Source of the DNA: CAZCFB01 sp964511535
Lineage (GTDB): Bacteria > Myxococcota_A > Polyangia > GCA-2747355 > CAZCFB01
Direction of reading: 5' to 3'
Assembly: GCA_964511535.1 (NCBI GenBank)
Contig: CAZEFW010000005.1
Location: 1 to 64,000, forward strand
DNA: 64,000 bases
Under the pieces are notes generated by a model. It did not search any database, had not been told where the DNA came from, and saw nothing but the letters and a program-made list of their open reading frames with translations. Made by a program: the position numbers and the translations under genes. Below are positions 59,734 through 64,000 of this stretch, piece after piece. Within the stretch, counting starts at the first letter, position 1; every line of letters starts with the position of its first letter.

Positions 59734-59874
59734 GAAACAAAAAACAAGGAACAAGGAACAAGAGATAAAAAATGGTGGCCCGGGTTTGCTGCCTGGCGGG
59801 TGCAAGCTGAGCCCCGGGCCAGAAGATCCGGGTCATTTTCTATTCGGAATTTCTTGTTCCTTGTTTTTTGTTCC
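59734..59874. repeat. 141 bp inverted-repeat element, A/T-rich arms
   Basis: Arms of 22 bp at 59734-59755 and 59853-59874 are complementary at 21 positions (ACAAAAAACAAGGAACAAG and complement). The 97 bp loop has its own GC-rich dyads (GGCCCGGG/CCCGGGCC near 59777-59820). It sits in the 264 bp gap after the DUF362 gene. The arm sequence resembles the tandem units at 8098-8139. Confidence 0.75.
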
Positions 59875-59981
59875 TGTGGTCCCTCACCCCCACCTGGGGA
59901 TTCTCCCCCCCCCGTGGCGTATCTTAAAATCCAATAATTCCGTGTGTGAATCCTGGCACTCTTGTTGCTCTTTGTAGGGGC

Positions 59982-61250
59982 ATGATCCGACTGCCCCTAC
60001 TCCTCATTGCCCTGACCTTCATCGCCGGTGGATGCTTCGCCGAGATCGGCGGTGCCCCGGAGCCGCCCCTGGACCAGCGTCCTTCCACGCCCGCCGGGGT
60101 CAAGCGCGCGCCGCTTTCGAACCAGCCGGTTTCCGGGGGCGGGGTGACGTTCATCAACTTCCCGGTGCAGAAGAACATCTCGGGTCAGTCCAGCTGGGGC
60201 ACCGTGCTCACCGACATCGAGAAGCACATCCCCTCCAAGTACGGATCCACCTACCGCGACAGCGACAAGATCACCTGGGGGCACGAGACCACCCACGGCA
60301 TCAACAGCCACATCCGCAACTACTTCAACAAGACCGGCAAGAAGGCCAACGGCTTCTACGTGCTCAACAACAAGGGGGTCCTCGTGGTGGAGCCGAACAT
60401 GCGCAAGTCCCGGGTGGCGCAGTTCGTGCCGCAGGTGCTGCGCGGCAGCCGATTCTCGCTGTACATCAGCGGATCCATGTCGTGGGATGACCGGCCCCTT
60501 TACATCTGGGACGAGTGGGTGGCCTACGTCAACGGCGGGGCGGTGGGCGTGGACCTGGTCAAGAGCGGCAAGTGGACCGGCAGCTGGCGTGACGGGGTGG
60601 CGGGCATCGTCGAGTTCACGGCGTACGCCATCGCCACCTCCCTGGCGGTCAAGCAGTACGACCCGCAGTACTACAAGCAGAACAAGCAGTTCAGGCAGTT
60701 CCTGGCCTGGAACATGCGCCGGGGCATGGCCATCTTCCGTGAGGGGGCCAGGATGTCCCAGTTCAAGTACGCCAAGCAGGACGCGTTCCTCAAGGCGCTG
60801 CAGAGCGATGCCTCGGCGGCCAAGCTGCGTCAGGAGGTCAAGGACCTGTTCGGCCAGGCGTTCCTGGACGAGGTGATCATGGGCAAGAAGGGCGGCGGCG
60901 GGCAGCCGGGCAACCCGAACCCCAACCCGAACCCCAATCCCAACCCGAACCCGAACCCGAGCCCGAACCCCGGTCCCAAGCCGAACCCGAGCCCGGGCAA
61001 GGACAGCGACGGGGACGGCGTCAAGGACGGGCAGGATCTGTGCAGCAGGACGCCCAAGGCCAAGCTGGTCTGGATGCAGGGCGCCTGGATCGGCTGCGCG
61101 ATGGGTCAGCTCAAGGACGCCGACGACAAGGACCGCGACAACGTGGCCAACGCCCAGGACAAGTGCAGCAACTCACCGGCGGGCAAGCCGGTGTGGCACT
61201 CCGGCCAGTGGATGGGCTGCGCCGGAGGCGAGGTTCCGGACAAACCCTGA
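59982..61250 (+). CDS. Putative HExxH metallopeptidase lipoprotein with TSP3-like tail
   Basis: The 422 aa product starts at ATG 59982 after AGGGG, with a lipoprotein signal (LLLIALTFIAGGC, Cys18). The core (about 50-300) contains HETTH at 101-105 (DKITWGHETTHGINSHIRN), the HExxH zinc-peptidase signature. A candidate third ligand is Glu in IWDEWVAYVNGG. A linker of Asn-Pro/Ser-Pro repeats (about 320-345) follows, then two TSP3-like calcium-binding repeats (DSDGDGVKDGQDLC and DADDKDRDNVANAQDKC), each followed by W-x-x-G-x-W-x-G-C. I do not recognise a named peptidase family; activity is inferred from HExxH only. Confidence 0.68.
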   Translation: MIRLPLLLIALTFIAGGCFAEIGGAPEPPLDQRPSTPAGVKRAPLSNQPVSGGGVTFINFPVQKNISGQSSWGTVLTDIEKHIPSKYGSTYRDSDKITWGHETTHGINSHIRNYFNKTGKKANGFYVLNNKGVLVVEPNMRKSRVAQFVPQVLRGSRFSLYISGSMSWDDRPLYIWDEWVAYVNGGAVGVDLVKSGKWTGSWRDGVAGIVEFTAYAIATSLAVKQYDPQYYKQNKQFRQFLAWNMRRGMAIFREGARMSQFKYAKQDAFLKALQSDASAAKLRQEVKDLFGQAFLDEVIMGKKGGGGQPGNPNPNPNPNPNPNPNPSPNPGPKPNPSPGKDSDGDGVKDGQDLCSRTPKAKLVWMQGAWIGCAMGQLKDADDKDRDNVANAQDKCSNSPAGKPVWHSGQWMGCAGGEVPDKP

Positions 61251-61270
61251 GGGCCGCCCTCCGGCGCCGA

Positions 61271-61298
61271 CTTCAGGCTTCAGGCTTCAGGCTTCAGG
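61271..61298. repeat. CTTCAGG x4 tandem repeat
   Basis: Four perfect tandem copies of CTTCAGG lie between the HExxH lipoprotein gene and the convergent radical SAM gene, overlapping that gene's stop codon (61294-61296). The same heptamer occurs at 38439-38466. Confidence 0.8.
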
Positions 61299-62859
61299 GT
61301 AGATTGTCCACCATGAACGGCGCGTGGTTGGCGCCAAACACCAGCGGGGTCCTGCGCAGCAGCGCGGCCACCTCCGGGTGTCGGGCGAAGCGGCGCTCCA
61401 GGAAATGCCTCGCCTCCTTGCGGTCCATGCCGCTGCGCTCCAGGAAGTCGCTGTACAGCGTCAGGTCCTTGGCCTGGGGGAAGGGCACCCTCTGGAGCCC
61501 CTGCTCGGGCGGCGAGGCCAGGGGCAGGTTGAGGATGCTGGTGTTGAGGTAGCTGATGTGTGGCGCGTTGTCGGCGACGAAGTCGAGGGTCATCTCCGCG
61601 TCCTGCTCGGTCTCACCGGGCACGCCGAACATCACGTACAGGTAGACCGCCACGCCGTGTCGGCTCAGGTTGGCCAGCACCCGCCGGGCCAGGTCCAGAT
61701 TCAGCCCCTTGTTCAGCCGCCGCAGCACCTCCGGCGAGCCGGACTCCAGGCCGAGCTGGAGCATCTTGCAGCCCGAGCGCTTCAACCCCGCCGCCACCCC
61801 GGGCTGCGCCAGCAGCTTGTGGAAGCGTGAAAACCCGTACCACGCCAGGGGCCAGCGCTGCCGGGCGAGCAGCTCCAGGCTCTGGGGCGGGATGGCGCTG
61901 TCGCTCAGGTGGACCAGCGCGGCGCCGGTGCGATGCCACAGGTCCCGCATCACGTCGGGCAGCTGCTGGTCGTGCAGCAGGGAGAACGGGCGCCGCCCGG
62001 TGGCCTCGGGGCAGTAGTTGCATCGGCCCCAGAAGCACCCCTCGCTGGTGGCCATGGGGACGATGGGGCCGGGCGACAAATACAGATCAAATGGCGCGTC
62101 GGAAAAATCTGGCGCCGCGCCGGCGAACGTCGACGGATCGGCGTTGATGCCAGCCTCCTGCAGCAGGGGCGCCGCGCCGTCGCCGAAGACCACCCGGTCC
62201 ACGGCGGGCTTCAACCCGAGCGGGTCGAGCCGCCCCTGCCAGCAGGTCAGCAGGGCGCCGCCCATGACCACCCGCGTGCTCGTGGGGAGCGCCCGGCGCA
62301 GGGCCCCCGCCAGGGCCATGGCCGGCAGGGCCTGGTGCAGATAGCCCACCGACAACCCCACCACCTTCGGCGCCTCGGCAGCCACCCGCGCGGCCAGCCA
62401 CCCGAAATAGTCGGCGTACGGGCTGTCCTGCGGATCCGCCGCGGCGGCGAGCAGGTCGCCGCTGCGCATGGGGCTGCGAACGAAGTGGGTGTACTGGGCC
62501 AGGTCCGGCCGGTGGTCGCTCTGCTCGTCAGCGGCCACCAGCAGCAGCCGCCGCAGGGCGCTCACGGCGTTATGGTGCCGATCGCGGTTGGTGTACCCCT
62601 CGGCGCTGCGCAACAACGAGAGCGAGCGCTCCCGCTGGCCCAGGGCGCGGCGCCTGGTGGTGTCCATGGCGTCCTGCTCGGTCACGCCCTGGATCAGGTG
62701 GTGCAGCGCCTCGACGTTGGCGTCCACCACCTGGACCCTGGCCCCGGCCGCGCGCAGCCGCCCTGCCAGCTGCGCCGGCGCGGGGGCCGGCTGGCAGGGC
62801 AGGGCCGCGGGCGGGTGGAGCAGGAATATGTCTGGGCTGGAGGTGGCCACGGCCCACAT
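61294..62859 (-). CDS. B12-binding-type radical SAM protein
   Basis: The 521 aa protein begins at ATG 62859, where the sequence takes on the usual B12-binding-type N-terminus (SSPDIFLLHPPAALPCQPAPAPAQLAGRLRAAGARVQVVDANVE). The radical SAM core has the cluster Cys275, Cys280 and Cys283 in SEGCFWGRCNYC, so spacing is C-x4-C-x2-C rather than C-x3-C-x2-C. Downstream motifs are GLESGSPEVLRRLNKGL and YVMFGVPGETEQD, typical of the SPASM/B12-type group. The N-terminal domain lacks an obvious DxHxxG cobalamin ligand. The substrate is unknown. It diverges from the lyase-like gene with a 15 bp gap. Confidence 0.83.
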   Translation of the reverse strand: MWAVATSSPDIFLLHPPAALPCQPAPAPAQLAGRLRAAGARVQVVDANVEALHHLIQGVTEQDAMDTTRRRALGQRERSLSLLRSAEGYTNRDRHHNAVSALRRLLLVAADEQSDHRPDLAQYTHFVRSPMRSGDLLAAAADPQDSPYADYFGWLAARVAAEAPKVVGLSVGYLHQALPAMALAGALRRALPTSTRVVMGGALLTCWQGRLDPLGLKPAVDRVVFGDGAAPLLQEAGINADPSTFAGAAPDFSDAPFDLYLSPGPIVPMATSEGCFWGRCNYCPEATGRRPFSLLHDQQLPDVMRDLWHRTGAALVHLSDSAIPPQSLELLARQRWPLAWYGFSRFHKLLAQPGVAAGLKRSGCKMLQLGLESGSPEVLRRLNKGLNLDLARRVLANLSRHGVAVYLYVMFGVPGETEQDAEMTLDFVADNAPHISYLNTSILNLPLASPPEQGLQRVPFPQAKDLTLYSDFLERSGMDRKEARHFLERRFARHPEVAALLRRTPLVFGANHAPFMVDNLP

Positions 62860-62874
62860 AATATCCCCTGGATC

Positions 62875-64000
62875 ATGTGCTGCACGTCGAGAATCGCGCT
62901 GCTCTTGTTGGCCCTGTGGCCCGCCAGCCTCCTGGCCGCGCCCCAGGGCCCGCCCGGCGCGCTGACGCGCACGCCCGGCCCCCACCCGAGGACCTTGCTG
63001 CTCCCGGGCCAGCGCCAGGCGATCCAGTCCCGGCTGGGCCGCGAGCCGTACCTGACCCTGTTCAAGCGCACCGCGGCCTGGGCCGCGCGCGCCGGCGCTC
63101 CGTCGGATCACACGCTGAACCAGGTGCAGCGCACGGCCAACATCGCCCGGGCCGCGGCGTTCCTCCATTACCTCGACCGCACCGTCGGGGCCGGCGGGGC
63201 CCCGGCAGCCTTCGCGGACGCCAACGCCCGCCAGGCCATGGGGCGGAAGGCCGCCAGTTACCTGCTGGCCATGAAGATCACCTCCCGGGCCAAGGGCGCC
63301 CTCGGCTACATCAAGGACATCCACACCGCCCAGGAGCTGCACATGTGGGCCGAGACCCTCGACCTGCTGCTCGGGGTCACGCCGTCCGTGTTCACCGCCG
63401 CCGAGCGCGCCAGGGCGGCGCAGAACCTGGCCGACCTGGCGGCCGACTTTTACGGCGACTTCACCGCGGACCCCAACTACCTGCTGACCCGCTCGCTGAT
63501 CAACAACCACCGCACCAAGAGCGCCGGCGCCCTCGGGCTGGCCGCCCTGGCGCTGCACGGCGAACGGTTCGAGGCCCGCGCCACCGACGGGCGGTACGAC
63601 CCGGCGCGCTGGCTCGACTTCGCCCTGCGCTACGCAGACCTGTGCGGCCGGGACATCCTCACCGACGCGGATCACGGCTACCAGGAGGGGCCCGCCTACC
63701 TGGCCTACGGCCACCTCGACCTGCTCTCCTTCCTCTGGGCCTGGCACAACTACACCGGCGGCGCTGCGGCGCAGGTGGACTGGTCCCCCGGGGTGGTGCC
63801 GTACTACCGGTTTCACGCCAGCGGCCCGGTGGTGGTTCCGAATCTGTGGCGTTCGCCCTGGCTGGAGGGGCAGCTGCGCTGGGCCGCCTCGTTGGCCCTG
63901 CCCGACGGCACCATGCCCGGCTACGACGACAACAGCCCCGGGGGCAGGCCGTTCTTCTTCGGCGCGCTGGTGCAGCCCGGGGTCGCCTCCGCCGGGTTCT
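62875..64000 (+). CDS. Secreted alginate-lyase/heparinase-like protein, partial
   Basis: An open frame from ATG 62875 runs off the window (about 375 codons seen). It has a Sec signal (RIALLLLALWPASLLAAP), then an alpha/alpha-toroid-type helical region of the heparinase II/III or alginate lyase superfamily: LLLPGQRQAIQSRLGREPYL, QRTANIARAAAFLHYL, IHTAQELHMWAETLDLLLGV, RSLINNHRTKSAGALGLAALALHGE (the Asn-Asn-His loop), DADHGYQEGPAYLAYGHLDLL. It probably cleaves acidic polysaccharides by beta-elimination, but the catalytic Tyr/His are not assigned. The C-terminal beta domain is beyond the window. Confidence 0.75.
   Translation, partial: MCCTSRIALLLLALWPASLLAAPQGPPGALTRTPGPHPRTLLLPGQRQAIQSRLGREPYLTLFKRTAAWAARAGAPSDHTLNQVQRTANIARAAAFLHYLDRTVGAGGAPAAFADANARQAMGRKAASYLLAMKITSRAKGALGYIKDIHTAQELHMWAETLDLLLGVTPSVFTAAERARAAQNLADLAADFYGDFTADPNYLLTRSLINNHRTKSAGALGLAALALHGERFEARATDGRYDPARWLDFALRYADLCGRDILTDADHGYQEGPAYLAYGHLDLLSFLWAWHNYTGGAAAQVDWSPGVVPYYRFHASGPVVVPNLWRSPWLEGQLRWAASLALPDGTMPGYDDNSPGGRPFFFGALVQPGVASAGF

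Overview
This 64 kb window is very GC-rich, densely coded chromosomal DNA from a Gram-negative bacterium of the Myxococcota / former Deltaproteobacteria type. That placement is an inference. It rests on the predicted lipoproteins (over a dozen), Ser/Thr kinases with C-terminal PEGA domains, FHA-domain signalling proteins including an FHA/sigma-54 activator, Cys-rich and DNDxDG-repeat surface proteins, a split glycine decarboxylase (gcvPA/gcvPB) and outer-membrane-type proteins. I saw no rRNA, tRNA, CRISPR array, prophage or insertion sequence. The most reliable housekeeping anchors are rpsU, the gcvT-H-PA-PB operon, rarA, a PBP4-type dacB and a Uup-like ABC-F gene.

Layout. 1-5 kb: a partial Cys-rich lipoprotein, a PNGase F-family lipoprotein, rpsU, a zinc-ribbon protein, a large imperfect inverted-repeat element, a lipoprotein and a sodium:solute symporter. 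5-12.6 kb: pirin, ABC-F ATPase, a CHAT-domain lipoprotein, an FkbM methyltransferase, a lipoprotein and an FHA/sigma-54 regulator. 12.7-20 kb: a PEGA kinase with an altered HRD motif, a VWA lipoprotein paired with a Cys-rich lipoprotein, then a divergent intergenic region with three matching palindromes leading to a helical-repeat protein. 20-27.7 kb: a triple-FHA ABC exporter coupled to a CDF metal transporter, followed by a tight four-gene corrinoid methyl-transfer cluster. 27.7-33.8 kb (minus strand): an envelope operon with a metallophosphoesterase lipoprotein, a barrel-like protein, a DUF5916-type protein and two small secreted proteins. 33.9-38.4 kb: the glycine cleavage operon. 38.5-44.2 kb: a lipocalin/CrtC-like protein, Nudix, dacB, rarA and a UbiA-family prenyltransferase.

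44.2-50.1 kb (minus strand): a translationally coupled operon of a TPR/PEGA protein and two paralogous DNDxDG-repeat/propeller lipoproteins. 50.3-56.6 kb (plus strand): a compact operon of PEGA kinase, DUF6599-like protein, Tat-type DUF362 protein, a polytopic protein with many [4Fe-4S] motifs, and an SGNH hydrolase with an apparent +1 frameshift. 56.6-64 kb: an NHL-repeat lipoprotein, a second DUF362 protein that probably starts at CTG and carries a Tat/lipobox signal, an HExxH lipoprotein with TSP3-like repeats, a radical SAM protein and a partial heparinase/alginate-lyase-like protein.

The most system-like units are: (i) the corrinoid cluster (corrinoid protein, homocysteine methyltransferase, stand-alone MetH-type activation protein, MttB-like methyltransferase), which reads as a modular MetH whose methyltetrahydrofolate module is replaced by a non-pyrrolysine MttB homologue; (ii) the kinase-DUF6599-DUF362-FeS-SGNH operon, which looks like an envelope redox system under phospho-signalling; and (iii) the Cys-rich/VWA pair with its palindrome-bearing control region. 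All family names come from motif recognition by eye; no database search was run.
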